Shown: piece by piece, positions 35,610 to 44,949 of the stretch | How positions within the stretch are numbered: position 1 is the first letter of the stretch | How the letters are laid out: every line of letters begins with the position of its first letter | Assembly: GCA_965603495.1 (NCBI GenBank) | Contig: CBFDDF010000006.1 | Location: forward strand, 113,962 to 177,961 | Reading direction: 5' to 3' | DNA: 64,000 bases | Source: Thiomicrorhabdus sp965603495 | Lineage (GTDB): Bacteria; Pseudomonadota; Gammaproteobacteria; Thiomicrospirales; Thiomicrospiraceae | Made by a program: the position numbers and the translations under genes | Notes under the pieces: model-generated | The model's database searches: none | What the model saw: only the letters and a program-made list of their open reading frames with translations | What the model was told of the DNA's origin: nothing

Positions 35610-36803
35610 ATGGAAGCAGTACAAGATGACTATTTTGTCGGTAGACAGCCTATATTAGATACTCAAAGCAAGATCTACGGTTATGAGTTATTGTTTCGGG
35701 GGGGGCTATACCCTGACTGTGCGGAGTTTGAGTCGGCAAGTAATGCGACTGCAACGGTGATTCGTAATGCGATGATGAATGTCGGTTTAACGGAGTTAGT
35801 GGGGGATGCTAAAGCCTTTATCAACTTCCCAGAAGAGTTCTTTTTGAATGTAGGCGATCCAATTTTTCATCACTCCCAAGCGGTTATTGAAGTCTTGGAA
35901 GATGTCTCTCCGACAGATGAAGTGGTTGCCAGTATTAAGCATCTAAAGGAACTGGGTTATATGATTGCCTTGGATGATTTCATCTTTAAGAAGAAGTTAG
36001 TGCCTTTTATTCAGATGGCTGACATCATCAAGTTTGATGTGGAGAACATGAATCTAGAAAAACTTAAACCGCTGTTTGATAAGGTGAAAGCGATCACTAA
36101 TGTGACGATTTTGGCTGAAAGGGTCGAAACGATAGAAATGTTTGAAGCCTGTAAGGCCGCAGGCGCGGATTTGTTTCAGGGCTATTACTTTGCAAAACCT
36201 GAAATCGTCTCGGGCAAGCAGTTGGGGGTCGGGAAAATCCATGTGCTGGAGTTATTGGAGAAGATTGTCGACGAATCGCTCCATTTGGATGACCTTGAAA
36301 GAGTGATCGAAAGAGATGTGGGTTTAAGTCTCAAGCTTTTAAAGATGGCCGATCAGTACCGTACTGCACATATGCCGGTATTTGATACCTTAAAAGAGGT
36401 AATGACGTTATTTGGTTTAAAGCGTGTGCAATCTTGGGCGACCATGATGTCCATGACTTCACTCGATGATGTGCTACCTGAAGTATTCAACTTGGCACGT
36501 TTAAGGGCTATTTTTATGCGTAATATGGCACAACATGAGCGGTTGCCGGGTGTGGATAGTTTCTATTTAGCAGGTTTGTTTTCAATGTTAGACGTGATTA
36601 TCGGACAGCATTTAGAGGACGCATTAATGGCGATTCCGATTAATGAAGATATTAAGCAGGGCTTGTTGAATGGCCGTGGAGAGTATGGCCGTTTATTGAA
36701 AGTGGCTAAAAGTTTTGAAAAAAATAGTGCGGATGACTATCAAGAGTATGCCCTTTTTTATTTCGATGCCCTTAAAGAAGTGAATGCACTTACTCAAATT
36801 TAG
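35610..36803 (+). CDS. EAL-HDOD signalling protein (YuxH/CdgJ type)
   Basis: 397 residues, soluble. EAL-like domain about 5-205: FVGRQPILDTQSKIYGYELLFRGG, LDDFIFK, ILAERVETIEMFEACKAAGADLFQGYYFAKP. HDOD domain about 205-395 (LGLSLKLLKMADQYR). CdgJ-like proteins sense or modulate c-di-GMP and motility; most of this subtype lack full phosphodiesterase activity. Here some EAL residues are kept (E in the first motif, LDDF, AERVE), so activity is possible. No chemotaxis or flagellar genes are adjacent. Ribosome site weak. Confidence 0.88.
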   Translation: MEAVQDDYFVGRQPILDTQSKIYGYELLFRGGLYPDCAEFESASNATATVIRNAMMNVGLTELVGDAKAFINFPEEFFLNVGDPIFHHSQAVIEVLEDVSPTDEVVASIKHLKELGYMIALDDFIFKKKLVPFIQMADIIKFDVENMNLEKLKPLFDKVKAITNVTILAERVETIEMFEACKAAGADLFQGYYFAKPEIVSGKQLGVGKIHVLELLEKIVDESLHLDDLERVIERDVGLSLKLLKMADQYRTAHMPVFDTLKEVMTLFGLKRVQSWATMMSMTSLDDVLPEVFNLARLRAIFMRNMAQHERLPGVDSFYLAGLFSMLDVIIGQHLEDALMAIPINEDIKQGLLNGRGEYGRLLKVAKSFEKNSADDYQEYALFYFDALKEVNALTQI

Positions 36804-36878
36804 CGGTGTCTACTCAGGCATAATCAAAGGCGTGCCCTTAGCTTGAAGGGCAGCTAACAAACTGCATCAATCACTCGC

Positions 36879-36907
36879 CGAGATAAACGCTTTATCGCTT
36901 TATCTCG
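36879..36907 (-). terminator. Hairpin at the end of the short-chain dehydrogenase gene
   Basis: Nine-bp stem CGAGATAAA/TTTATCTCG whose 3' arm overlaps the stop at 36900-36902. Without a T tract it could be a stability element. Confidence 0.35.
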
Positions 36908-37610
36908 GGAAAGAGCCATTATTAATATCCAAACAAATCCCATTGATATATTCAGGCGACTCTGTTGCCAGCCAATACATTGACTCAGCCACTTCTTCAG
37001 CACTCGCAAATCGTCCGGTAATCGTATTTTTTAAGAAAGCCTGTTGACGATGTTCGGGAATATTGTCGAGCATATCGGTGTCCGTTGGACTGGGGGCGAC
37101 TGCGTTGACGATAATTTTACCCTCAAAAGCCTTAGAGAATGCCTTGGTGGCATTAATCAGCCCTGCCTTGCCAATGCCGTACCAAATGTCAGGATGACCT
37201 ATCTGGCCTGCAATAGAGGCATTATTAACGATTCTTGGCGTGTAGGCTGAAGGCGCTTTTAATTTGTCTGCTAATAATTCAATCAACTTCACGGGTGCCA
37301 TAATGTTCAATGCCAGCGAGTAGTCACGCTGAACGTCTGGATAATCGTCAATTGTAATTGGCTGAAGTAAGCCTGCATTGTTAATCAGCACGTCGATTTT
37401 CTCAATAGAAGCTACCAGGCCTGGTAAGTTCTCTAAATCGGTCAAATCAAATTCAGTACAGGTCACTAAAGGGTGGTTTTGGTAATCAAAATCCTCTTGA
37501 TTACTAAAGTCTCTCGCAATGATGTGTACGCGATCACCGGCTTCCACAAACTTTTGCGTTAATGCTAAACCGATGCCTTTATTTCCGCCTGTAATGACTA
37601 CCTGTCTCAT
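36900..37610 (-). CDS. Short-chain dehydrogenase/reductase
   Basis: 236 residues, classical SDR size. Cofactor loop TGGNKGIG (8-15), NNAG, catalytic Ser region NNASIAGQ and YxxxK in WYGIGKAG. It ends with the SDR C-terminal GGSF-like segment reading NNGSFPR. Substrate not predictable from sequence. The coding sequence contains an exact palindrome encoding Leu-Pro-Gly-Leu-Val. Isolated gene. Confidence 0.85.
   Translation of the reverse strand: MRQVVITGGNKGIGLALTQKFVEAGDRVHIIARDFSNQEDFDYQNHPLVTCTEFDLTDLENLPGLVASIEKIDVLINNAGLLQPITIDDYPDVQRDYSLALNIMAPVKLIELLADKLKAPSAYTPRIVNNASIAGQIGHPDIWYGIGKAGLINATKAFSKAFEGKIIVNAVAPSPTDTDMLDNIPEHRQQAFLKNTITGRFASAEEVAESMYWLATESPEYINGICLDINNGSFPR
37414..37425. 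repeat. ACCAGGCCTGGT palindrome inside the short-chain dehydrogenase gene
   Basis: Exact 12-mer with one more symmetric base each side (TACC/GGTA), translated as LPGLV. Confidence 0.8.
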
Positions 37611-37732
37611 AATTGTTACTTTCTTATTGTCTTAAATGAATGGCATAAATAATACGTTGTTTACTCAGGGTTGCAAGTGGTTATGCTGGCTCTTTTAGCC
37701 TACTGATAATGACTTTCTGTTTGCCCTAATCT

Positions 37733-40700
37733 TTAGCGTTCGAGTCGATAAATTAGATCAACCGAACTGTTGTTGTCGCCACTGTTGGTTTTCAGGAGCC
37801 ATTTATTGGTCAATTGATAAAAGAACTGCACGGCATTATTTTGTTGTCCGGTAAGGTCTTTGGCGTAACGTACATAAAGTTTATCGGTTAAACTGCGCCC
37901 AACCAAAAGGCTGCTGACTTTCTGGCCTTGTACATCAAAGTAGACATCTTGAATGCCGAGTGTACTGGTTAAGGTATTGAGTACTGGGGTATTGTTTTGA
38001 ATGCCGAGTTTGTAAAACGCACTCAAAACTTGAGACTCATAGTTGGGTTCCTTTGACATATCCCCAGCACGCCCAAAGACCATCAAATTAATAATACGGC
38101 CTTGTGATAAAGCGGGTGTGGAGTAGAACACGAATTGTGGCTGAGTCGCATTGCCCGTAATATTGAGTCGAGCAGTGGTTTGATCCACCACTCTATAGAG
38201 GTTTACATTGAGTGTTGGATTGCCAATCACGCCATTAAAAAGAAAGCTAGATTTATCCACTTGAATCTGATTTCTTGCATCCAGGTTAATGTAACCTTCG
38301 CGTAATTTGACCTCGCCAAATGCTTTCATTTCGGGTGTTTCGGTCGTTTGAACCAGTTGTAGTTCACCGCCTAAAAACAGGAGGGAATCTTGCACTTTCA
38401 CTTTCACGTTTTCACCGAAGCCGATTTTTATGTCGTAACTGAGATTGGAGACACCATTCTCTTTGGGGACAACTTGTCCTTGTTCATCTATGACGATTTC
38501 ATCGTCACTAGTCGATGTACGTTGGTGCAACGGCATCTCATCTAGATTTAACTCACTGTTATGTAGTTGTACTTGACCGAGAATGTGAGTAGCACCTTTC
38601 GCCAAAGTAACTTGCATGTCTGCGGAGGTTGTCAGATGTGCAAAAGGGGTTTTGAGCAACTCTATGGATTTTGTTTCAAAGCGCGCTAATAACTTGGGTT
38701 GAGTGGTTAATTGGCTCAATTTGAGTGTTAAATCCGCTTGACGTTCATCTGCTTGATTCTCTTGTTGTTTCCATACGCCTTTTGCATCAATGGCTGCAGA
38801 GGTGAGCTGTGCTTGTAACTGAATCGATTGATTACTCAGGCCTAGCAGCGGCAAGTTTAGATTGAAATCAATGTCTGCCTGAGTGTCGTGCTGCAGTGTA
38901 TTAGGGGTGCCTGAAAGGGTGCTCTCAATATTCAAGGCTGTTTTATTGAGCTCTACCAATTCTAAAATTCGACCTTTGAGTGGCCACTCAGCCAGATTCA
39001 AGCGCACTTTACCGTTTAATTTGGCGTTCAACCAGGCCTGGTCATTTTTGTTTTCGGCATGAATCTCTGCCGTTAAACGGCCCGTTTCATTGATTTGGGC
39101 TAGGCTTTTTAGGCTGGCTTTTTTAGGGCTCATTTGTAAGTCAGTTTGCCAATTTTGAACGACAAACGGTATGCTGTAACCCTGCGTAGTCACGGTCACA
39201 TCAAGTTGCGGTATTAACAGGCTTTGTTGCAGCGTCAGCTGGTTTTTCCAATTGGCTGAACCCTCACCATTCAGACGACCTTTTAGTAATAAGTTGTCAC
39301 TTAACCAAGGTTTAACCCAGTCAAAAATGGGCAACTCATTCATGGACCATTTGGCGTGATCATTTTGTGCTTGTAGACACAGTTTGGCCTCGGCACTCTC
39401 AACGGATTGAAGACAAGTTTCTTCGGTCTTAATCTGCAAAGGGGCTTTCCAATCAATCTGACTGGATTGTGCTAATTGCCAATTTCCCGTGTCAGGTTGC
39501 GTAATATCAAAACGTGTTAATGAGATGCTTTCTTGTTTTAAACTGGGTTTGGCTTCATAGAGTTCCGCATGAAAACTCAGCTCTGGATGTTGGACATTTA
39601 GGTCACTGGCTAAGCCTGTTTTAGAAGGTTGGCGGACGGCGTTAATGTTAGAAAACAGTACACGACTCTCCGCATTGTTTGAGGTCTGTAAAATCTCGTT
39701 AGCGGTGACGGAAAAAGTACTCCACTCGGGTTTGTGTAAGGGAGCTTTAGCATTGAGGGTTACTTGTTTTACACTCAGAGCCTCTTCATTGAGTGAATCG
39801 GGCAGTTGATAACGTATGTTTTCTGCATCGATTTGCAGAGTTGACCAGGCCTGGTCAAATCCAGAAAGGTCTTTAAGCAAAGTGCCATTAGCGTCCACCT
39901 TTGCGGTGATTTTGCCAGACAGAGGCGCATACAACTGGTTCAGTTGATTCAGCTTCGCATTTAAAGAGAGCTTTAAGGTTTCTGCCCATTGACCGCTGAA
40001 ATTAATCGAGTTGTCCCCCAGGGATAGCTTGGCTGATGGAACATCAATCTGGCTGAAATCGGGTTTGATAAAGAGTTGCGCCTGAAGATTGCCTGAATAC
40101 GCCGCATACTTTAATTTGCCCGATTGAATGCCAATCGCATAATCGGATGTATTGGTTTGTGCCGACGGCTGGACTTTGGTTTTTGTTTGGTTATGACGCT
40201 GAGTCTTGATCAAGCCTTTAAAAGCAAAGGCTTCGGGTAAGCCTGTGACATCAAGTTGTTGAATGGCGAGTTGGCTTGTCAGGTTTTTATAGTCGCTGAG
40301 TGTAAAGTCAAACAGGCTGTTAATTTGGTAGTTAAGGCTTGGATCCAACCATTGCAGGTTTAACTGGTTCGTCTGCACGGTTGCCTTGGCTGTCAGTTCC
40401 TGTAGGTTCTGAAGATTGGCCTGGCCTTGGGCCTTAAAACTGCCCATCTTATTAAATTGTGTTTTTAGGTCAAATTTGGTCAGACCTGATTGAGCGTATT
40501 CTGCAGAGTATTCAAGTGCGGTTAAGGGTTTATCCTTAAGGTCAATTTGAAGTTTGCCTTGGCTGACAAGCAGCTTGTCGTTAAGGTCAAAACGCAAAGT
40601 GTTTTGACCCTGCAGCTGATTAATTTGCCACTGTTCATTCAGTTTTGCTTTTAACTGGGTAAATTGAGAATCGAGCTGAATCGAAGATTGATCCATTTTA

Positions 40701-41485
40701 AGCACATGTTCAGAGTGCATTGTATAGGGTTCAATCACCTGCAAATTAAAGTGAATCTGCTGTAATCCACCCGTTGCTTGAGTGGCCACTTTAAGCGACT
40801 CTATTCCTTCCAGACCTGATAGATTAAGGTCTAGCTCGGCTTTAAATTCTGCTGCGTTTAACACCTCAATACGACTGTTGGCTTGCAGTTGATAAGTCAG
40901 GTAGTCGGTTTTTAGGTTTTTAAGTTTGAGTGTCTGGTCTTGCCAATGAATGCCACTATTGAACTGGGTGATTTCAACGGGGAGTTCATCGTCAAATTGT
41001 AGGCTGGCTTGCGTGACGTTTAGGTGCTCGACATCAAATAGAATCTGATACACATCTAACTGTCTTATAAAAGCAAACGGTTCAGTGGTGGTCGCTTCTT
41101 TTTCAGTTTCAGCATCACTGCTAATCAGTTTAACCGTGGGTTTTGTGACATTGATTTCTTGAAAATCAATATGGCGATTGAGCAATGCCGACAGTCGCCA
41201 TTGCCATTCCACTTCGTCAATGTGTAAGTTCACAGTAGGGTTGTTGAAACGGACGTTTTTGAGTCTTAAGCCGTCGACTAATTGACCCTCCGCCGATTCA
41301 ATCTGCAATTGACCATCGGTCAAGTCCTCTAAGTAGGGTAGAGCTGTGTTGGCGGTTTGTGGGTGCCATAACAGTAACGATACGAATACAACGAGCAGAA
41401 CCAAAAGCGATGCAATAAAACCAAACGTAAGCATCCAAAACCATTTAAAAAAGGCACCTGACAATCTAAAGTTGGGTCGCTTCAT
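37733..41485 (-). CDS. tamB: Translocation and assembly module subunit TamB
   Basis: 1250 residues, close to E. coli TamB (about 1260). One N-terminal membrane segment (about 12-38) and a long periplasmic body of repeated beta strands that form a bridging groove to the outer membrane, ending in the conserved DUF490-type C-terminus (GEVKLREGYINLDARNQIQV, GNPTLNVNLYRVVDQTTARLNITGNATQPQ, LMVFGRAGDMS and YKLGIQNNTPV region). Moves lipids or assists outer-membrane protein assembly with TamA. Overlaps tamA by 4 bp (ATGA), so cotranslated. It contains two exact palindrome copies, both in body regions. Confidence 0.93.
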   Translation of the reverse strand: MKRPNFRLSGAFFKWFWMLTFGFIASLLVLLVVFVSLLLWHPQTANTALPYLEDLTDGQLQIESAEGQLVDGLRLKNVRFNNPTVNLHIDEVEWQWRLSALLNRHIDFQEINVTKPTVKLISSDAETEKEATTTEPFAFIRQLDVYQILFDVEHLNVTQASLQFDDELPVEITQFNSGIHWQDQTLKLKNLKTDYLTYQLQANSRIEVLNAAEFKAELDLNLSGLEGIESLKVATQATGGLQQIHFNLQVIEPYTMHSEHVLKMDQSSIQLDSQFTQLKAKLNEQWQINQLQGQNTLRFDLNDKLLVSQGKLQIDLKDKPLTALEYSAEYAQSGLTKFDLKTQFNKMGSFKAQGQANLQNLQELTAKATVQTNQLNLQWLDPSLNYQINSLFDFTLSDYKNLTSQLAIQQLDVTGLPEAFAFKGLIKTQRHNQTKTKVQPSAQTNTSDYAIGIQSGKLKYAAYSGNLQAQLFIKPDFSQIDVPSAKLSLGDNSINFSGQWAETLKLSLNAKLNQLNQLYAPLSGKITAKVDANGTLLKDLSGFDQAWSTLQIDAENIRYQLPDSLNEEALSVKQVTLNAKAPLHKPEWSTFSVTANEILQTSNNAESRVLFSNINAVRQPSKTGLASDLNVQHPELSFHAELYEAKPSLKQESISLTRFDITQPDTGNWQLAQSSQIDWKAPLQIKTEETCLQSVESAEAKLCLQAQNDHAKWSMNELPIFDWVKPWLSDNLLLKGRLNGEGSANWKNQLTLQQSLLIPQLDVTVTTQGYSIPFVVQNWQTDLQMSPKKASLKSLAQINETGRLTAEIHAENKNDQAWLNAKLNGKVRLNLAEWPLKGRILELVELNKTALNIESTLSGTPNTLQHDTQADIDFNLNLPLLGLSNQSIQLQAQLTSAAIDAKGVWKQQENQADERQADLTLKLSQLTTQPKLLARFETKSIELLKTPFAHLTTSADMQVTLAKGATHILGQVQLHNSELNLDEMPLHQRTSTSDDEIVIDEQGQVVPKENGVSNLSYDIKIGFGENVKVKVQDSLLFLGGELQLVQTTETPEMKAFGEVKLREGYINLDARNQIQVDKSSFLFNGVIGNPTLNVNLYRVVDQTTARLNITGNATQPQFVFYSTPALSQGRIINLMVFGRAGDMSKEPNYESQVLSAFYKLGIQNNTPVLNTLTSTLGIQDVYFDVQGQKVSSLLVGRSLTDKLYVRYAKDLTGQQNNAVQFFYQLTNKWLLKTNSGDNNSSVDLIYRLER
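39031..39042. repeat. ACCAGGCCTGGT palindrome inside tamB, downstream copy
   Basis: Exact 12-mer, translated as part of NDQAWLN. The position may be off by one base. Confidence 0.78.
39841..39858. repeat. ACCAGGCCTGGT palindrome inside tamB, upstream copy (18 bp)
   Basis: Exact 12-mer at 39844-39855 with symmetric TTG/CAA, translated as part of FDQAWST. Confidence 0.8.
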
Positions 41486-43284
41486 AAATCAAACCCTAAA
41501 GAGAAGTGTATGCGCCAAGGTTGTTCCTCTTCGGAGACCGGCCAGGCAATATCTAATTTTGCCATTCCTACGGGCGTATAACCGCGTAAGCCAATTCCAG
41601 CCCCAATTTTTATGTCCTCTGACGTTTCATTATCAAAGAGTTGTCCTGCATCGACAAATAATCCTAAGCCAAAATATTGGGTGATACGGTAGTCGGTTTC
41701 AAGTGACCCTGAGACACTATTACGTGCACCCACAATTGAGTCTGCATCGCTTTTAATACCAATCGACTCAAACTCATAACCGCGTAAGTTTTCACCACCC
41801 AATAGACTTAAGTAACTTGCGGGAATCAATTGGTTCTTATCAGCAAAAGTCAGCGTGGTTTGTGCCCGGGCATGCAAACGCCAAAATTCCATAAGCGAAA
41901 AGACCTTGCGCGTGCTTAAGTCGAGTTGGGCAAACTGAGAGTCCGATACAATATTGTCAATACTGACTCTTAAGGTGGCATTGTGGTGATAGCCTTCGGT
42001 TGGATAGGACTCATTATTCACCCAACGGTTTTTAACACTTGTACCCAGAAGCAGGGTTTGGGTTGTTTCAGACGGATCATTGGTATAGCGAAAGTCCTCA
42101 GATTCTAATGAAACAAACGGATTAATTAACCACTCGGGGTTAATTTGATAGTCGTAACCTGCAGACACAGCCTTTAATGATCGATTTAAGGTGTCTGACT
42201 GCGTGGCATCAAATTTGAGTCCTATATTCCAATGCTGAATGGCTGGACGTTTTCCAGGTATGCGATAGTTAAAATTGAAATTCTGGGCGTTTTCACCGAA
42301 CAAGCTTTCAACTTGATAGTTATGGCCATATTGGTTCACTAAACGATTTTCAAAACCAAAGAGTACTCGGGCACCTGTATCCGTTCCATAGCCAAACCCC
42401 GTTTCAAAACGATGCTTAAGACTATCTTCTAATTCAACATTAACTGGAATACGTCGATCCTGTTGGTTGGAATATTGTGGCGCGACTCGGATTAATCCAA
42501 AATAATGGCTGTCTATCAGGCCTTTTTGCAGGGCAATGATATTTTCTTGTCGGTAAGTATCGCCCGGGATAAAGTCGACATAGCGGTGTAAAAAGTCATC
42601 ACCGAGTTGCTTGCTGCCGTGAAAAGTCACCTTACCAAATTGGTAGGGGCTTTGAGTGTTGAGATGGAGGTGGATATCAACCGCGTTAAGGTGTGGATAG
42701 ACCTTAAATTCACGTTGCGTAAATTCGTAGTCCATATACCCCTCATTAACCGCAATATTGGTTAAAGCATTCACCGTGTCGGTGTAATCTTGATGTTTAA
42801 AGATCGCTTTAGATTTTAAAGCCAGCTGAAACTTACGAAATTGTCGCCAGATAGGGAGGTTTTGACCATCTCCGGTAATCTGTAAATCAATTTTCCGAAT
42901 GCGCACCGGACTACCTAAATCAATCTTAAAGGTTGCACGGGTTACCTTTGTTTGGCGATCAAGTTGGCTGGTGATTTTAGGCGAATAATAACCCAAAGCT
43001 TTTAGGACATTCAGTAATTCACTTTCCGCTCTTTGGTATAGAAAGTCAGTCTGGGCAGGAAATTCATCATTTTTTAAGTGACTGAGGGCAATTTCTTGTT
43101 TTAATTGTTTAGTCAGTTCTCCATCTGCCCCTTTACTAAGATCAACCACCACCTCGATTTTTGCAAAGGGCTTAGATTCACTTTTAGCAGGCGCTGGGGT
43201 TTTTACAGTTGTGGGAACGACTTCGGCAAATAAGCTGAATGATAACAGTGTAAAAAGTAAGGCTAAGCCTAGTAATCGTTTCAT
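41482..43284 (-). CDS. tamA: Outer-membrane assembly factor TamA (BamA/Omp85 family)
   Basis: 600 residues. Signal peptide 1-20 (ends LFAEV), three POTRA-like domains up to about 280 (third: YQFGKVTFHGSKQLGDDFLHRYVDF), then a 16-strand barrel. The Omp85 motif region GGENLRGYEF precedes the last strands, and the protein ends in FSLGFDL. Inserts outer-membrane proteins with TamB. First gene of the tamA-tamB operon, divergent from trhO. Confidence 0.93.
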   Translation of the reverse strand: MKRLLGLALLFTLLSFSLFAEVVPTTVKTPAPAKSESKPFAKIEVVVDLSKGADGELTKQLKQEIALSHLKNDEFPAQTDFLYQRAESELLNVLKALGYYSPKITSQLDRQTKVTRATFKIDLGSPVRIRKIDLQITGDGQNLPIWRQFRKFQLALKSKAIFKHQDYTDTVNALTNIAVNEGYMDYEFTQREFKVYPHLNAVDIHLHLNTQSPYQFGKVTFHGSKQLGDDFLHRYVDFIPGDTYRQENIIALQKGLIDSHYFGLIRVAPQYSNQQDRRIPVNVELEDSLKHRFETGFGYGTDTGARVLFGFENRLVNQYGHNYQVESLFGENAQNFNFNYRIPGKRPAIQHWNIGLKFDATQSDTLNRSLKAVSAGYDYQINPEWLINPFVSLESEDFRYTNDPSETTQTLLLGTSVKNRWVNNESYPTEGYHHNATLRVSIDNIVSDSQFAQLDLSTRKVFSLMEFWRLHARAQTTLTFADKNQLIPASYLSLLGGENLRGYEFESIGIKSDADSIVGARNSVSGSLETDYRITQYFGLGLFVDAGQLFDNETSEDIKIGAGIGLRGYTPVGMAKLDIAWPVSEEEQPWRIHFSLGFDL

Positions 43285-43508
43285 ATCTTAACGCTGAGAT
43301 AATGGGGATGATTGGCTGCAAAGCGCGCTTTATTATTAACTCGTGCAAATAACATCAATCATTACTCATATAGGGATTAGAAATGTTCTTAGCAAACATC
43401 TTCATTTAGCCGTTCATTTTATCAAAACTGAATTTTTTAGAATGAATATTAAGCGCGCTTTGAATTAATAAGGCAGAAGTTAGTTTTATTTGATTGATTT
43501 TGATAGTT

Positions 43509-43520
43509 ACCAGGCCTGGT
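43509..43520. repeat. ACCAGGCCTGGT palindrome, part of composite repeat copy 1
   Basis: Exact 12-mer, 42 nt before the CTGATGAC of composite copy 1. Confidence 0.85.
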
Positions 43521-43550
43521 GGGATGTGTTTCAAAACGTTTAAATTGGTT

Positions 43551-43620
43551 CTGATGACAATTGAGAAGCCTTTCTAAGCACTGTTGTTCAACATTATTTT
43601 CCAGAAAGACTTCTCAATCT
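43551..43620 (+). repeat. Composite hairpin repeat, copy 1
   Basis: CTGATGAC at 43551 then a 16-bp arm pair with one mismatch (43560-43575 and 43603-43618). The core GAAGCCTTTCTAAGC and TGTTGTTCAACAT are shared with copy 2. Here the right arm reads AAGACTTC and the copy lacks the CACGTGAC tail of the others. Confidence 0.75.
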
Positions 43621-43718
43621 CTCAACTAAAATCAATCGAGTCTGCACCCTAACTACTCAGGACAAATGTACAAATCCAACGTAAAATACAGAAATTATGT
43701 CAGAAAGCAGGAATAGTT

Positions 43719-44717
43719 ATGCCTAATGTAGTCGTGTGTGCCTTGTACAAATTCGTCACGCTGGAGAATTACCAAGAAATAAAGGCGCCTTTGCTTGATT
43801 TTATGCTCGATCAAAATATTCGAGGCACCTTGTTACTTGCTCATGAAGGGATTAATGGCACGGTAGCAGGTTCTCGTGATGCCATTAATGCCTTGCTCGC
43901 TTTTCTAGAGAATGATCAACGTCTTGCAGGTGTGAGCTTTAAAGAATCATTTGTTGATGAGATGCCATTTTTACGCACTAGGGTGAAACTAAAAAAAGAA
44001 ATTGTCACCATGGGCGTGGAGGGTATAGACCCTAAACGTGTGGTCGGTACCTATGTTAAACCTAAAGATTGGAATGCCTTAATCAGTGATCCAGATGTGA
44101 CCCTGGTTGATACTCGTAATGAGTATGAAGTGCAGGTGGGTACTTTTAAAAATGCATTGAATCCTAATACCGAAAGTTTTCGCAACTTCCCTCAATATGT
44201 GAAAAATAACCTTGATCCTACAAAAAATAAAAAAGTCGCCATGTTTTGTACGGGGGGTATTCGTTGTGAGAAATCAACAGCTTATTTAAAAGAGCAAGGT
44301 TTTGAAGAGGTCTATCATCTAGAAGGGGGTATTTTAAAATATCTAGAAGATGTTCCAGAGCAGGAAACATTGTGGGAAGGTGAATGTTTTGTGTTTGATG
44401 AACGTGTTACCGTCAATCATTCACTAGAAAGGGGCACTTATGATTTATGTAATGGCTGCCGTATGCCGATTACTGAACAAGATAAATTAAGTGATCAATA
44501 TCAACATGGTGTTAGTTGCTCGCATTGTTTTGATACAACCACGCCAGAACAAAAAGCGCGATTTGAAGAACGTCAAAGACAAATGACACTGGCCGAAGAG
44601 CGTGGTGAAAATCATATCGGTTCTGATATGGCCTTAAAAATTGCCGAAAATAAAGATAAAAAGAAGCAGCTGCGTGCAGATCAACGCCAAGCATCCCTTA
44701 AAAAACAGCATCGATAA
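43719..44717 (+). CDS. trhO: tRNA uridine(34) hydroxylase TrhO
   Basis: 332 residues. Oxygen-dependent hydroxylation of U34 in tRNA (ho5U), usually YceA. N-terminal domain ending about 100 with the HEGINGTVAG motif, then a rhodanese domain with VDTRNEYEVQVGTF and active loop FCTGGIRCEK (Cys about 179), then a cysteine cluster CNGCRMPI and CSHC. A basic C-terminal tail is typical. Start ATG with AGGAAT 7-9 nt upstream. Flanked by composite repeat copies 1 and 2. Confidence 0.95.
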   Translation: MPNVVVCALYKFVTLENYQEIKAPLLDFMLDQNIRGTLLLAHEGINGTVAGSRDAINALLAFLENDQRLAGVSFKESFVDEMPFLRTRVKLKKEIVTMGVEGIDPKRVVGTYVKPKDWNALISDPDVTLVDTRNEYEVQVGTFKNALNPNTESFRNFPQYVKNNLDPTKNKKVAMFCTGGIRCEKSTAYLKEQGFEEVYHLEGGILKYLEDVPEQETLWEGECFVFDERVTVNHSLERGTYDLCNGCRMPITEQDKLSDQYQHGVSCSHCFDTTTPEQKARFEERQRQMTLAEERGENHIGSDMALKIAENKDKKKQLRADQRQASLKKQHR

Positions 44718-44815
44718 GTCACTCGCTCTTTTTCGCTAAGCGCTTTGCATAATGGCTTTTAAAGGGGCGTTTGGCGTGGGGGTTTATTGTTTAGATAAAC
44801 TTGATATTGAAAGTG

Positions 44816-44827
44816 ACCAGGCCTGGT
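44816..44827. repeat. ACCAGGCCTGGT palindrome, part of composite repeat copy 2
   Basis: Exact 12-mer, 43 nt before the CTGATGAC of copy 2, between convergent trhO and the GIY-YIG-like gene. Confidence 0.85.
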
Positions 44828-44858
44828 CGAATTAATTCATGCTCGTTTGCAATGAATT

Positions 44859-44940
44859 CTGATGACTGGTGAGAAGCCTTTCTAAGCTCTGTTGTTCAAC
44901 ATCATTTTTCATAAAGGCTTCACGTGACTATTTTGCGTGC
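44859..44940 (+). repeat. Composite hairpin repeat, copy 2
   Basis: CTGATGAC, GAAGCCTTT/AAAGGCTTC stem (9 bp) around TCTAAGC...TGTTGTTCAACATC, then CACGTGACTATTTTGCGTGC, which ends the shared part. Confidence 0.8.
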
Positions 44941-44949
44941 AGTGCTTTG

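Larger units (their letters stand above)
43285..43718. other. Repeat-bearing spacer upstream of tamA and trhO
   Basis: 430 nt with divergent promoters expected. Holds one exact palindrome (43509-43520) and copy 1 of the composite hairpin repeat (see separate entry). The rest is AT-rich with no ORF. Confidence 0.6.
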
